This document shows, piece after piece, positions 17,710 through 26,054 of a DNA stretch of 64,000 bases. The notes under the pieces are model-generated. The model saw nothing but the letters and a program-made list of their open reading frames with translations. It was not told where the DNA came from and searched no databases. Numbering within the stretch: the stretch's first letter is position 1; each line of letters begins with the position of its first letter. Made by a program: the position numbers and the translations under genes. The DNA is from Gp6-AA40 sp036407095 (GTDB lineage Bacteria; Acidobacteriota; Vicinamibacteria; Vicinamibacterales; UBA2999), in the NCBI GenBank assembly GCA_036407095.1, contig DASWZV010000066.1:124001-188000 (forward strand), in the 5' to 3' direction.

Positions 17710-18828
17710 ATGGAACACGCCGCTTTGAAGGTTCCCCTCCTCGATCTCCAGCCCCAGTATGCCGCGATTCGCGCCGACGTCCTTGCGGCGATCGAGCGGG
17801 TGTGCGACTCGCAACACTTCATTATGGGGCAGGAGGTGGAGCGGTTCGAAGCCGAGATCGCCGCGACGATCGGCGTCGCGCACGCGGTCGGCGTGTCGTC
17901 GGGAACCGATGCGCTCGTGGTCGCCTTGATGTCGCTCGGCATCGGGCCTGGCGATGAAGTCATCACGCCGACGTTCTCGTTCTTCGCGACCGCCGGTTCC
18001 GTCGCCCGTCTCGGCGCGACGCCGGTGTTCGTCGACGTCCGTCCCGATACGCTGATGATGGACGCTGAGGCCGTCGCGGCAGCGCTGACGACCAGAACCA
18101 AAGCGATCATCCCGGTCCATCTGTTCGGGTTGTGTGCGGATATGGATCCGATCGTCGCGCTCGCCTCGTCCCGGGGCGTGCCCGTGGTCGAGGACGCTGC
18201 CCAGGCGCTTGGTGCCACGTACAAGGGCAGGCAGGCCGGCACGATCGGGACGCTCGCGTGCTTCTCTTTTTTTCCGAGCAAGAGCCTCGGCGCCTTCGGC
18301 GATGCAGGCCTCGTCACGACGAACGATGCCGCGCTCGCGGCGCGGGTGCGCCGGCTTCGCAATCACGGGATGGAACCGAAGTACTACCATCACGAGATTG
18401 GCGGCAACTTCAGGCTCGACGCCCTGCAGGCCGCGGTGTTGAGCGTCAAGCTGCCTCACGTGCCCGCGTGGAACGCGCAGCGGCGCGCCAACGCCGCCAG
18501 GTACGGAGAGCTGTTCGCACCGGTGCGTGAGGTGAGCCTGCCCATTGAAGCGGCCGATTGCGTCCACACCTACCATCAGTATGTGATTCGGGTCCGCGAT
18601 CGCGACCGGGTGCGCGCTCACCTTGCCTCGCGGGACATCGCGACCGAGGTCTATTATCCCGTCCCCTTCCATCGACAGACCTGCTTCGCGGCCTGCACGC
18701 AGTCGCCCGATGCCTATCCCGTGGCCGATCGGGCGGCACTCGAGGCGCTGGCCCTGCCGGTGTTTCCCGGCCTCAGCGCCGATCAGCAGGCGCACGTCGT
18801 CGCGTCGCTGGTCGAAGCGGTGCGATGA
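17710..18828 (+). CDS. DegT/DnrJ/EryC1/StrS aminotransferase
   Basis: 372 residues of a PLP-dependent sugar aminotransferase. The Schiff-base lysine is about K191 in FFPSKSLGAFGDAG. Other family marks are GVSSGTDALVVAL, TPTFSFFATAGS, VEDAAQALGA and RLDALQAAVL. It makes an amino sugar from a nucleotide-linked keto sugar. ATG 17710 is used, but a TTG at 17725 begins exactly at the conserved KVPLLDLQPQY and may be the true start. It overlaps the following reductase gene (ATGA). Confidence 0.9.
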   Translation: MEHAALKVPLLDLQPQYAAIRADVLAAIERVCDSQHFIMGQEVERFEAEIAATIGVAHAVGVSSGTDALVVALMSLGIGPGDEVITPTFSFFATAGSVARLGATPVFVDVRPDTLMMDAEAVAAALTTRTKAIIPVHLFGLCADMDPIVALASSRGVPVVEDAAQALGATYKGRQAGTIGTLACFSFFPSKSLGAFGDAGLVTTNDAALAARVRRLRNHGMEPKYYHHEIGGNFRLDALQAAVLSVKLPHVPAWNAQRRANAARYGELFAPVREVSLPIEAADCVHTYHQYVIRVRDRDRVRAHLASRDIATEVYYPVPFHRQTCFAACTQSPDAYPVADRAALEALALPVFPGLSADQQAHVVASLVEAVR

Positions 18829-19694
18829 CCTTCTCGCGCGTGCTCGTGGTCGGCGCGAGCGGCCAGCTGGGAACCGCCATCGTGGCCGCCTTTGGTGATC
18901 GCGACGTCATCGCCCATCCGCGATCGACGCTGGATGTGACCGATCCCGACGCGGTTGCGCACGTCGTCGCGGACACGCGGCCCGATCTGATCGTCAATTG
19001 CTCGGCGTTCAACGATGTCGATGGCGCAGAAGATCGTCCCGTCGAAGCGCTGGCCGTCAATGCGTTTGCGGTGCGCAGCCTTGCGCGCGCAGCAGAAACC
19101 GCCGGCGCCGTACTCGTGCACTACAGCACGGACTTCGTGATCGACAGCACGATCAGCGAACCGCATGAAGAGGATATCCGCCCCTCGCCGCGCAGTACCT
19201 ATGCCTCGTCGAAGCTGCTCGGCGAGTGGTTCGCGCTCGCCTCACCCGGCGCGTTCGTGCTGCGGGTGGAGAGCCTGTTCGGCTCACCTGCCGGCTGGAC
19301 GGGGCGTCGAGGGACGATGGACGGAATCATCGATGGACTCGAACAGGGCCGTGAGGTGCCAGTGTTCATCGATCGCATTGTCTCGCCCAGCTACACGCCT
19401 GATGTGGCCGCCGCGACGCGGTATCTCGTGACGCATCGAGCGGCACCGGGCCTCTATCACTGCGTGAACAGCGGGCATGCGTCGTGGCACGAGGTCGCGC
19501 GCGAGGCGGCGGCGCTGATGCGCGTCGAACCGCGCCTCGTTCCGATCACGGTCGATCAGCTGCCGCTGAGAGCGCCGCGTCCGCGCTACTGTGCCCTGTC
19601 GACGAGAAAGCTGGCGGCCGCCGGCTTCACGATGCCGACGTGGCAGGACGCCCTGCGACGCTGGCTCACGGGCCGCCGCGCACCCGTAACGTAG
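18825..19694 (+). CDS. RmlD-like sugar-nucleotide reductase (NAD(P)-binding)
   Basis: 289 residues. The Rossmann motif VVGASGQLGTAIV lies near the start, INTERIOR markers VNCSAFNDVDGAEDRP and STDFVIDS follow, and YASSK provides the catalytic Tyr and Lys. This matches dTDP-4-dehydrorhamnose reductase family members. With the upstream aminotransferase and downstream GMD it points to deoxy-sugar nucleotide synthesis. The specific nucleotide is not known. Confidence 0.85.
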   Translation: MTFSRVLVVGASGQLGTAIVAAFGDRDVIAHPRSTLDVTDPDAVAHVVADTRPDLIVNCSAFNDVDGAEDRPVEALAVNAFAVRSLARAAETAGAVLVHYSTDFVIDSTISEPHEEDIRPSPRSTYASSKLLGEWFALASPGAFVLRVESLFGSPAGWTGRRGTMDGIIDGLEQGREVPVFIDRIVSPSYTPDVAAATRYLVTHRAAPGLYHCVNSGHASWHEVAREAAALMRVEPRLVPITVDQLPLRAPRPRYCALSTRKLAAAGFTMPTWQDALRRWLTGRRAPVT

Positions 19695-19697
19695 AAT
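19692..19697 (+). promoter_or_regulatory. Candidate -10 box TAGAAT before the GMD gene
   Basis: TAGAATG lies 11 nt before ATG 19709, with GAGG at 19701-19704. Transcription from here would leave almost no leader. The -35 region is not recognisable. Confidence 0.3.
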
Positions 19698-19708
19698 GAC
19701 GAGGGTCA

Positions 19709-20704
19709 ATGGCTAAGCGCGCGGTCATCACCGGCATCACCGGACAGGACGGTTCATATCTGGCCGAGCTCCTGCTCGAACAGGGCTACGCCGTCACCGG
19801 CGTCGTGCGCCGTGCGAGCGCGCCGAACCTCTGGCGAATCGAGCACCTGCTCGATCGGATCACGCTGCGTCCGGCAGACCTGCTCGATCAACTGTCGATC
19901 GTCCGGCTCATTCAGGACGTCAAGCCGCACGAGTTCTACAACCTCGCGGCGATGTCGTTCGTGCCCGCCTCGTGGGATCAGCCGCTACTGACCGGCGAGT
20001 ACAACTCGATGGGGGTGACCCGCGTTCTCGAAGCCATCCGTCAGGTCGATCCGGGGATCCGGGTCTATCAGGCGTCCTCCAGTGAGATGTACGGGCGCGT
20101 CAGGGAAGTGCCGCAGACGGAGCTGACGCCGTTCTATCCGAGGAGCCCGTACGGCGTCTCGAAGGTGTTCGGCCACTACATCACCGTGAACTACCGCGAA
20201 AGCTACGGCATGTTCGCAGTGTCGGGGATCCTGTTCAACCACGAGTCGCCGCGACGCGGCATCGAGTTCGTGACGCGCAAAGTGACCGATGGCGTCGCAC
20301 GCATCAAGCTCGGCATGGAGGATCACCTGCCGCTCGGCAACCTCGAGGCCTGCCGCGACTGGGGATTCGCGGGCGATTACGTGCGAGCGATGTGGTTGAT
20401 GCTGCAGCAGGATAAAGCCGACGACTACGTCATCGCGACCGGCGTCAGCCATTCGGTCCAGCAGTTGGTGGAAGTCGCCTTCGGCCACGCCGGTCTCGAC
20501 TGGCAGAAACACGTCCGCACCGATCCGGCGCTCCTGCGGCCGGCCGAAGTCGATCACCTGATCGGCAATGCAAGCAAGGCCAGGCGAGTTCTCTCCTGGA
20601 AACCGAGCGTGTCGTTCGAGCAGCTGATCGCGATGATGGTCGACGCCGACGTCGCCGCTCTCTCCAATCCACCGAGGCCGGCGGCGCATTGGATCCCAAG
20701 GTGA
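19709..20704 (+). CDS. gmd: GDP-mannose 4,6-dehydratase
   Basis: 331 residues, slightly shorter than usual for GMD. The Rossmann motif GITGQDGSYLAELLL is diagnostic, with QASSSEMYG, SPYGVSK (catalytic Tyr and Lys), FNHESPRRG and LEACRDWGFAGDYV. It converts GDP-mannose to GDP-4-keto-6-deoxymannose, the entry to GDP-fucose, GDP-rhamnose and GDP-perosamine. The upstream aminotransferase would fit perosamine-type sugars, which is inference. It is the last gene of the polysaccharide run and is followed by a paired repeat element. Confidence 0.92.
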   Translation: MAKRAVITGITGQDGSYLAELLLEQGYAVTGVVRRASAPNLWRIEHLLDRITLRPADLLDQLSIVRLIQDVKPHEFYNLAAMSFVPASWDQPLLTGEYNSMGVTRVLEAIRQVDPGIRVYQASSSEMYGRVREVPQTELTPFYPRSPYGVSKVFGHYITVNYRESYGMFAVSGILFNHESPRRGIEFVTRKVTDGVARIKLGMEDHLPLGNLEACRDWGFAGDYVRAMWLMLQQDKADDYVIATGVSHSVQQLVEVAFGHAGLDWQKHVRTDPALLRPAEVDHLIGNASKARRVLSWKPSVSFEQLIAMMVDADVAALSNPPRPAAHWIPR

Positions 20705-20752
20705 TGTAGCTTGGAGAAACGGTTTCACAAGAGTTCCTTCACTCGACGCCGA

Positions 20753-20975
20753 TTGCGCCAACCAGGTTGACGCATCCTTCCGCGCGGCGATCCGCTCACC
20801 GGCCAACGGCATCTCCGGCGCCAATCTCACGGACTTTCGCCGCTCCTCCGTCGCAAGAGACTCACGCTGTTGCTCCTCCTCCGCGGCTCGCCTCGCCTGC
20901 GAAGCCGTTGGCGACTGTCGGGTGCGCGGCTCGCTCCACGCCGCGCTCCAGGATGCATCAACCTGGCTGGCGCAA
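20753..20975 (-). repeat. ITE-223 element, class A, copy 1 (full length)
   Basis: 223 nt bounded by TTGCGCCAACCAGG... and ...CCTGGCTGGCGCAA, a 25-nt terminal inverted repeat with two differences. Read on the minus strand both differences become G.U-type wobbles. The internal helix GCCAACGGC/GCCGTTGGC is present. It lies between convergent genes, directly before the inverted class B copy 2. Confidence 0.9.
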
Positions 20976-21008
20976 CAGCCTCGAATGAAAGGTAGTGTCA
21001 CGAGTCAG

Positions 21009-21232
21009 CAGCACCCGACTGGCCGATGTATTCCGGAGCGCCGCGTGGAGCGAGCCGCGTACGCGATAGTCGCCAACGGACTCGTAGGCGACGCGAGCGG
21101 CGGAGGAGGAGCAACAGCGTAGGACTCTTGCGACGGGGGAGCCGCGAGGAAACGATAGCGCACGCGCCGTAGAGCCCGTTGGCCGGCGAGCGGATCGCGG
21201 CGCGGAGGAATGCGTCAGTCAGTCGGGTGCTG
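21009..21232 (+). repeat. ITE-223 element, class B, copy 2 (full length)
   Basis: 224 nt bounded by CAGCACCCGACTGG... and ...CAGTCGGGTGCTG. The interior is the same as copy 1 but in opposite orientation. In its ends three of the four differences are G.U wobbles on this strand and one is C.A. The internal helix GCGCCGCG/CGCGGCGC is perfect. It pairs head-to-head with copy 1, 33 nt away. Confidence 0.9.
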
Positions 21233-21250
21233 ATAGGTGTCAGAGACAGC

Positions 21251-21336
21251 GGACGTCCCTGGTCTCTTCGTCCGACGTCGATCGCGTCAACCTGGTTGTC
21301 GCAATCGGAGTCGAATGAAAACAATCAGGGACGTCG
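21251..21336. repeat. ITE terminal remnant inside a short inverted repeat
   Basis: GACGTCCCTGGT (21252-21263) faces ATCAGGGACGTC (21324-21335). Between them lies an isolated element-end sequence, GCGTCAACCTGGTTGTCGC. It overlaps the stop codon of the methyltransferase gene and could end its transcript. Confidence 0.6.
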
Positions 21337-22512
21337 GGCGACGGCGGCGTAGTCGAGATACGTGAAGAGGAGCTGATTCAATTTCTTCACGTTCGCGTTG
21401 AGCGTCTCGACCGAATCACCGAGCGTGTCGCTGTTCGCGATCGGCTGAAGCTTCTCGTGCTCAGGGTAGGGCGCGCGGTAGCGGACGTCGATCTGGCTGA
21501 AGCCCGACGCGAGGAGCAGGAATTTCAGTGTGTCCGGATGCAGCGGACGAACGTGCGTGATGTCGCGGATGTAGCTCTCGAAGAACGCGAACCAGCACGC
21601 CGGGTTGATGGTCTCGAGCACGATCGGTGCGCCGGGGCGCAGCTTGTCGAACGCGGCCTCGAGCAGCTGCATGAGGTAAGCCGGTTCGAGATGTTCGACG
21701 ACTTGCGCGGCGAAGAGACCGCCGAGCGAGTGATCGGGAAGCCCCTGCAAGTACGAGAGCGCGTCCGCCTTCGTCGCCTCGAGCCCCTTGTCGCGGCAGA
21801 CATCGACCATCGAGTCGTTCAAGTCGATGCCGCGTCCGCTCACGCCCTGCTCGCGTAGCAGCCCCAGGAATTCACCGCGCCCGCATCCGATGTCGAGCAC
21901 ATCGGCTGTCCCCGCAAAGATCGGCACGTAGTCGGCCAGCCGCGCCCGAATCGCATCGGGCGATCCTCGAAACGCATCCTCGAAACCGACGTACTTGTGA
22001 CTGAGCGCGTCGGCCCCTCGACTCGCGTCGCTCGCTCGGGGCGAGCCCGCCTGACTCGCGTCGCTCGCTCGGGGCAGGGCCGGTGACGTCTGCGCGCTGG
22101 CTGTCGTTGCCTCGACCGGAGCGACGCTCGCGGCGCGCCGCGCGATCTCCTTCGAGAGCGTGTGTGTCGCCTGCTGGAGGACGCCAACCGACGTGCGCAG
22201 CTCTTCGTGCTCGGCTCGCATGACTGCGATCGCGGCTTCGACCCGCCGCTCGCGCGCCGACAGCGCTTCATGGAAGCGGCGCACATCATCGATGGCGACC
22301 TCGAGTGGCCGGACCGACGTATTCACGTACTGGACAAGAGTGGCGTTGAATGTTTCCTGCGGACGCAGCAGACGAGCGACGATGGCGCGGACGCGGTGGG
22401 CGAGACGGTGCTTGAGCGAGGGAGAGGCAGGCTGCTGCGGCGCCACCCGCCACGAGGTGTTGAGACGCTCGATGAGCTCTTCGCTCTTCGCCTGCGCGTC
22501 TGGTTCGATCAT
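21325..22512 (-). CDS. Class I SAM-dependent methyltransferase with N-terminal helical region
   Basis: 395 residues. Residues 1 to about 125 are charged and helical, probably coiled coil (VAIDDVRRFHEALSARERR). A low-complexity linker near 140-170 contains PRASDASQAGSPRASDASRG, encoded by two copies of a palindromic DNA repeat. The catalytic core starts near residue 175, with the SAM motif VLDIGCGRGEFLGLL near 202-216 and FAAQVVEHLEPAYL later. The architecture resembles methyltransferases that modify or cap surface polysaccharide chains. Target unknown. It converges on GMD. Confidence 0.8.
   Translation of the reverse strand: MIEPDAQAKSEELIERLNTSWRVAPQQPASPSLKHRLAHRVRAIVARLLRPQETFNATLVQYVNTSVRPLEVAIDDVRRFHEALSARERRVEAAIAVMRAEHEELRTSVGVLQQATHTLSKEIARRAASVAPVEATTASAQTSPALPRASDASQAGSPRASDASRGADALSHKYVGFEDAFRGSPDAIRARLADYVPIFAGTADVLDIGCGRGEFLGLLREQGVSGRGIDLNDSMVDVCRDKGLEATKADALSYLQGLPDHSLGGLFAAQVVEHLEPAYLMQLLEAAFDKLRPGAPIVLETINPACWFAFFESYIRDITHVRPLHPDTLKFLLLASGFSQIDVRYRAPYPEHEKLQPIANSDTLGDSVETLNANVKKLNQLLFTYLDYAAVARRP
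22014..22078. repeat. In-frame duplicated CTCGC-type palindrome in a methyltransferase linker
   Basis: ACTCGCGTCGCTCGCTCGG occurs twice, at 22021-22039 and 22054-22072. It belongs to the same palindromic type seen as CTCGCTTCGCTCGCTCAGGG in element copies 3 and 4. It encodes the PRASDAS repeat. Confidence 0.7.
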
Positions 22513-22521
22513 GCGGCGGCG

Positions 22522-23301
22522 CTACCGCCCAACCATTCCTTCGACCGGACTGCTTGCCGACGCGTACATCTTCTTCGCGATGCGGCCGGCGCGATAGGCC
22601 AGCCGTCCGGCGATCACCGCATGGCGCATCGCCTGTGCCATCGCCACAGGGTCCTCCGCTCCCGCGATTGCCGTGTTCATCAGCACGCCATCGGCGCCAA
22701 GCTCCATCGCCAGGGCTGCATCCGACGCCGTTCCCACACCCGCATCGACGATGAGCGGTACCCGCGAGAATTCGCGAATGATGCGGATGTTGTTGACGTT
22801 CTGAATACCGAGGCCCGACCCGATCGGCGCGCCCAGTGGCATCACCGCCGCGGCGCCAGCGTCCTCCAGCTTCCGGCAGGCAATAGGATCATCGTTGGTG
22901 TAGGGGAGGACGATGAAGCCCTCCTTCACGAGGACGCGCGTGGCTTCGATGAGCGCTTCGTTGTCGGGGAAGAGCGTCCGTTCGTCGCCGATGACTTCGA
23001 GCTTGACCCACTCGGAGAGCCCAGCCTCGCGTCCCAGCCGCGCGGTCCGAACCGCTTCGTCCGCGGTGTAGCACCCGGCAGTGTTCGGCAGGATGAACAT
23101 CCGGCTCGTGTCGATGTAGTCGAGCAGCGACTCGCGCGTTCGATCGGAGATGTTCACGCGGCGGACGGCCACCGTGACCATATCTGCGCCTGACGCTTCA
23201 TGCGCCTGGGCCATCACGGCAGGCGACGAGTACTTGCCCGTGCCCACGATCAGGCGGGACGTGAACGTTCTTCCTGCGATGACGAAGGGCGTGTCTGTCA
23301 T
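22522..23301 (-). CDS. thiG: Thiazole synthase ThiG
   Basis: 259 residues, the normal length. It forms the thiazole phosphate of thiamine from deoxyxylulose phosphate, dehydroglycine and ThiS thiocarboxylate. Visible are FTSRLIVGTGKYSS, TVAVRRVN, the Schiff-base lysine about K100 in WVKLEV, PLGAPIGSGLGIQN and VDAGVGTASDAALAMELG. Its start overlaps the ThiS stop (TAATG), so the two are coupled. No other thi gene is in the window. Confidence 0.95.
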   Translation of the reverse strand: MTDTPFVIAGRTFTSRLIVGTGKYSSPAVMAQAHEASGADMVTVAVRRVNISDRTRESLLDYIDTSRMFILPNTAGCYTADEAVRTARLGREAGLSEWVKLEVIGDERTLFPDNEALIEATRVLVKEGFIVLPYTNDDPIACRKLEDAGAAAVMPLGAPIGSGLGIQNVNNIRIIREFSRVPLIVDAGVGTASDAALAMELGADGVLMNTAIAGAEDPVAMAQAMRHAVIAGRLAYRAGRIAKKMYASASSPVEGMVGR

Positions 23302-23501
23302 TAGCCGCCGCCGACGAAATTGACGATTTCCACCGTGTCGCCGTCGCCGACGACGACTTCAGCAAAGCGATGGCGCTTGATGATGTTCAGGTTGTGTTCC
23401 ACCGCCACGCGACGCGGATCGATCTCCAGCCTGGCCAGGAGGGCCGTGACCGACATTGGTTCCTCGAGCTCGAAGCGGTCGCCGTTGAGTGTGATCTGCA
23501 C
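23301..23501 (-). CDS. thiS: Sulfur carrier protein ThiS
   Basis: 66 residues with the ubiquitin-like fold pattern (VQITLNGDRFEL..., then VAVEHNLNIIKRHRF) and the required C-terminal Gly-Gly (VNFVGGG), which is adenylated and thiocarboxylated. The start is taken as GTG 23501, immediately before the first strand. The long frame upstream of it lacks homology signs. It directly precedes thiG. Confidence 0.9.
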   Translation of the reverse strand: MQITLNGDRFELEEPMSVTALLARLEIDPRRVAVEHNLNIIKRHRFAEVVVGDGDTVEIVNFVGGG

Positions 23502-23515
23502 TGCGTGCGGGTCCG

Positions 23516-23575
23516 GCACGTCCAAACACGCCTCGCGCTTTTCAGCGAGCCTCGCGAAAGCGAAGGCGGACGTGC
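23516..23575 (-). ncRNA. Candidate structured 5' leader of thiSG (three-way junction)
   Basis: On the minus strand GCACGTCC (23575-23568) pairs perfectly with GGACGTGC (23523-23516). Inside, GCCTTCGC pairs with GCGAGGC and CTCGC with GCGAG, giving a three-way junction just after the predicted transcription start. The conserved TPP riboswitch sequence blocks (CUGAGA and GCGUAGGGA) were not seen. Confidence 0.35.
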
Positions 23576-23585
23576 TGATGGGGTC

Positions 23586-23615
23586 AGCGTACTGCGCAGA
23601 ATTCGCGTAAGTCAA
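23586..23615 (-). promoter_or_regulatory. Candidate promoter for thiSG
   Basis: On the minus strand TTGACT (23615-23610) and TACGCT (23591-23586) are separated by 18 nt. Transcription would begin about 80 nt before ThiS. Confidence 0.45.
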
Positions 23616-23798
23616 GGCATGCCATGTGGTTGAGTCGACTACAGCGACTCTCTGTGCGAGCCGATAGACGAGGCGTATCCGTGTCGACGAATCACCGCCA
23701 TCTCGCGGTCTTCGCAATCTGCCTGACGACTTGGGCGCCTCGCGATGCGATCGGGCTGCGCGCGCTGGAGGCGATGCGGGGATGAGACCGCCGACGCG

Positions 23799-24347
23799 AT
23801 GCGAGCGGCGATCGTGAACGAGACGGACTATACCTGGACGTTCGAATTCGACACGCGCGAGCATCAGCGCGGGGACCTCGCCATCATGAGGCACGAGCGG
23901 TGGAGCCTTTGGCGAAAGCTGGCAGGCGGAGCCGTGGGCGCCTGCGCACTGATGATGCTGGTCATGGCCGTGGTCAATCCAACCATGCGAGCGACTGCGC
24001 TGCTGATCGCCGTCATGTCGGCGTTTTGGGTTTCGATATTCTTGCTCCGCGGAGTGCTCTCGGCGTACCAGTTCAAGAAACTGAACCCGCCAGGTCACAG
24101 AGAGATCATGATCGGCCTCAACGTCGACGGTTTCAGAACAGCGACCTTTGTCGGTCGGGTCAATATCAACTGGCCGGCAATCAAACGAGTCGTCGAAACG
24201 CCCGCGTTCTTTCTTTTCTACGTCACCGGAACGGCTGCCTACTACTTGCCGAAGCGAGTGATTCCCGCGAATCAGCTTCCCGGCGTTCGCGAACTCGTTC
24301 GAGAGCGCGTGGCACCGCCTCATGTGACACTCACGGACAGAACGTGA
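23799..24347 (+). CDS. YcxB-like membrane protein
   Basis: 182 residues from ATG 23799. The N-terminal TWTFEFDTREHQRGD lies ahead of two hydrophobic segments near residues 45-65 and 68-90. A C-terminal PH-like domain follows (GFRTATFVGRVNINWPAIKRVVETPAFFLFYV), ending with YLPKRV. This is the YcxB layout; the family function is unknown. It overlaps the next gene by GTGA. Confidence 0.65.
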   Translation: MRAAIVNETDYTWTFEFDTREHQRGDLAIMRHERWSLWRKLAGGAVGACALMMLVMAVVNPTMRATALLIAVMSAFWVSIFLLRGVLSAYQFKKLNPPGHREIMIGLNVDGFRTATFVGRVNINWPAIKRVVETPAFFLFYVTGTAAYYLPKRVIPANQLPGVRELVRERVAPPHVTLTDRT

Positions 24348-24823
24348 GCCATTCAGGCGAACAGATTCTTCGCCCCAGCCGGTGGAAGACCAGCCTGCCC
24401 CTGTTCGTGAGTCTTGCCTTCGTCGCCATTGGAATCCTGGTGATGGACGGCTCCTGGATGGCGTTGCTGGCGATCGCGTTTTTTGGGCTGGGCAGCCTCG
24501 TGTTCGTCGTCACCATACTTCCCGGCGCGACGCATCTACGACTTCATGCCGACGGATTCGAGATGCGCACACTGTTCAAGACTTCACACTGCAGGTGGTC
24601 CGACATCGGTGAGATCGGTGTGACGTCTGTATACATGAACCGGATGGTCGCATTCAATTTTGCAGAGCCCTATCGAAGTCAGCATGGCGCAGTGGTCGTG
24701 TCGCGTGCCCTTACCGGGTGGGACGGCGCGCTGCCGGATACGTACGGCATGTCGGCAAGGGACCTGGCAGCGCTGATGACGACGTATCGCGATCGCGCGA
24801 GAGTGCGTGACGCGACCCCGTGA
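24344..24823 (+). CDS. STM3941-like small membrane protein
   Basis: 159 residues from GTG 24344, which overlaps the previous stop. Two adjacent membrane segments (SLPLFVSLAFVAIGILVM and ALLAIAFFGLGSLVFVV) precede a PH-like soluble domain with HADGFEMRTLF and CRWSDIGEIGVTSVYMN. It resembles STM3941-type proteins. It forms a two-gene operon with the YcxB-like protein, which has the same two-helix plus PH-like layout. Function unknown. Confidence 0.6.
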   Translation: MSHSGEQILRPSRWKTSLPLFVSLAFVAIGILVMDGSWMALLAIAFFGLGSLVFVVTILPGATHLRLHADGFEMRTLFKTSHCRWSDIGEIGVTSVYMNRMVAFNFAEPYRSQHGAVVVSRALTGWDGALPDTYGMSARDLAALMTTYRDRARVRDATP

Positions 24824-24914
24824 GTCTTCGCATTCAGTGTCCGGCTTTCTTGGCCGCCGTCGCTCGGAACGAGGAGGTGGCAGCTGGACCCGTGCTGACG
24901 TCAGCGTGACGGCA

Positions 24915-25166
24915 TGCGCCAGCCAGCTTGACGCATCCTTTCCCTTCGACTCGCTTCGCTCGCTCAGGGCAGGCGCGCGGCGATCCGCTCGCCGGCCAAC
25001 CGTATCTCCGGCGTCTGCCTTACGGTGTGTCGCCGCTCCTTCGTCGCAAGGGGCTGACCGCTGTTCCTCCTCACCCGCGGCTCGCATCGCCTACGATGCG
25101 GTTGGCGGCAGTCCTGCGCGGCTCGCTCCACGCCGCGCTCCAGGATGCATCAACCTGACTGGCGCA
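24915..25166 (-). repeat. ITE-223 element, class A, copy 3 (with internal palindrome)
   Basis: 252 nt with ends TGCGCCAGCCAGCTTG... and ...CAACCTGACTGGCGCA. An inserted palindrome, CTTCGACTCGCTTCGC..., lies at 24941-24972. The internal helix reads GCCAACCGC/ACGGTTGGC, a compensated variant of the helix in copy 1. It sits between convergent genes. Confidence 0.85.
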
Positions 25167-25233
25167 TCTGTCGCTCACAGTAGCCGAGCGCACATCGCGG
25201 TACCCTCAGAAGTGCCACCGGGTTGATCTGTCT

Positions 25234-25926
25234 TCAAAGACGACTGGCCACCACCCCAATGAAGACATTGCCCACATACGCGGACCGGACGTGGAACCCC
25301 TGTTCGTCGAGTAGGGCCTCGAGTTCCTTGCGATCGATGTATCGCTTGCGAATCATGAACGCTCCGCCATCAGGGAGCACGCGACGCTCGAAGCTACGTC
25401 GCTGACAATACGGCCTTCTCGCTTCGGTCCACGCGCTGTCGATAACCGCCAGATCAGCGCGTGGCCGAAGCGTGCGATGCAGGCGGCGAAACAGATCGTC
25501 GATCTGGGGATCCGTCAGGTGGCTGAGGATGAAGCCCAACACACAGGCATCAAAACCGGAGTCGGCAAGAGGCACGTCGAAGATGTCTCCTCGGATGATG
25601 CGTGCTACGTGCTGCAGAGCAAGCGCGTCGACTCGCTGCGCGCACCGCGCGAGGGCTGGTGCCGACTGATCGACGAGTGTGATCGATCGCGAATTGCGGC
25701 CGTAGGTAGAGAGCCAGAAGCCGGTCCCGCACCCGAGATCGAGAACATCGCCGTGGCCAAACGATGAGAGCAGCGCTCCAATCGTTGCCGTATCGATCGG
25801 GTAGTCCCTCGAAAGCGGACCGATTGCCGCACCTTTGCCTTGATAGAAGTCATCGTAGCCGTCGACGCGCGCATCGTAGTACGCGAACATCTCCGACGTC
25901 TCGACGTCGCGATCAGCTCGGGGCAT
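25234..25926 (-). CDS. SAM-dependent methyltransferase flanked by inverted ITE copies
   Basis: 230 residues from ATG 25926; ATG 25965 is an alternative. The SAM motif is DVLDLGCGTGFWLSTY, then ITLVDQSAPALARCAQR, then the acidic motif II region SGFDACVLGFILSHL. The C-terminus has a Tyr-rich cap ending in AYVGNVFIGVVASRL. The N-terminal EMFAYYDARVDGYDDFYQG is common in small-molecule methyltransferases. Its substrate is unknown. Element copies 3 and 4 surround the gene as large inverted repeats. Confidence 0.8.
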   Translation of the reverse strand: MPRADRDVETSEMFAYYDARVDGYDDFYQGKGAAIGPLSRDYPIDTATIGALLSSFGHGDVLDLGCGTGFWLSTYGRNSRSITLVDQSAPALARCAQRVDALALQHVARIIRGDIFDVPLADSGFDACVLGFILSHLTDPQIDDLFRRLHRTLRPRADLAVIDSAWTEARRPYCQRRSFERRVLPDGGAFMIRKRYIDRKELEALLDEQGFHVRSAYVGNVFIGVVASRL

Positions 25927-26054
25927 GCCTCCGTCGCGGATTAGCGCCGATTCGCGCGATTCCATTGCCCTTCGGCCGTCCACCACGCGGGATGGTAGCA
26001 CGCAGCTCGACGTTCGGTCGGAGCGTAGCAACACGCGGCACTGTCAGCGACAGA

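Noticed and set aside
20753..20975. Elements as intact insertion sequences
   Set aside because: They are only about 223 nt, have no transposase ORF and no obvious target duplication. A non-autonomous (MITE-like) origin remains possible.
23502..23798. TPP riboswitch before thiS
   Set aside because: The conserved CUGAGA and GCGUAGGGA-type blocks are absent on the minus strand.
23301..24323. A 340-codon protein carrying ThiS at its end
   Set aside because: Only the last 66 codons resemble ThiS. The rest lies antisense to the YcxB-like gene and has no recognisable features.
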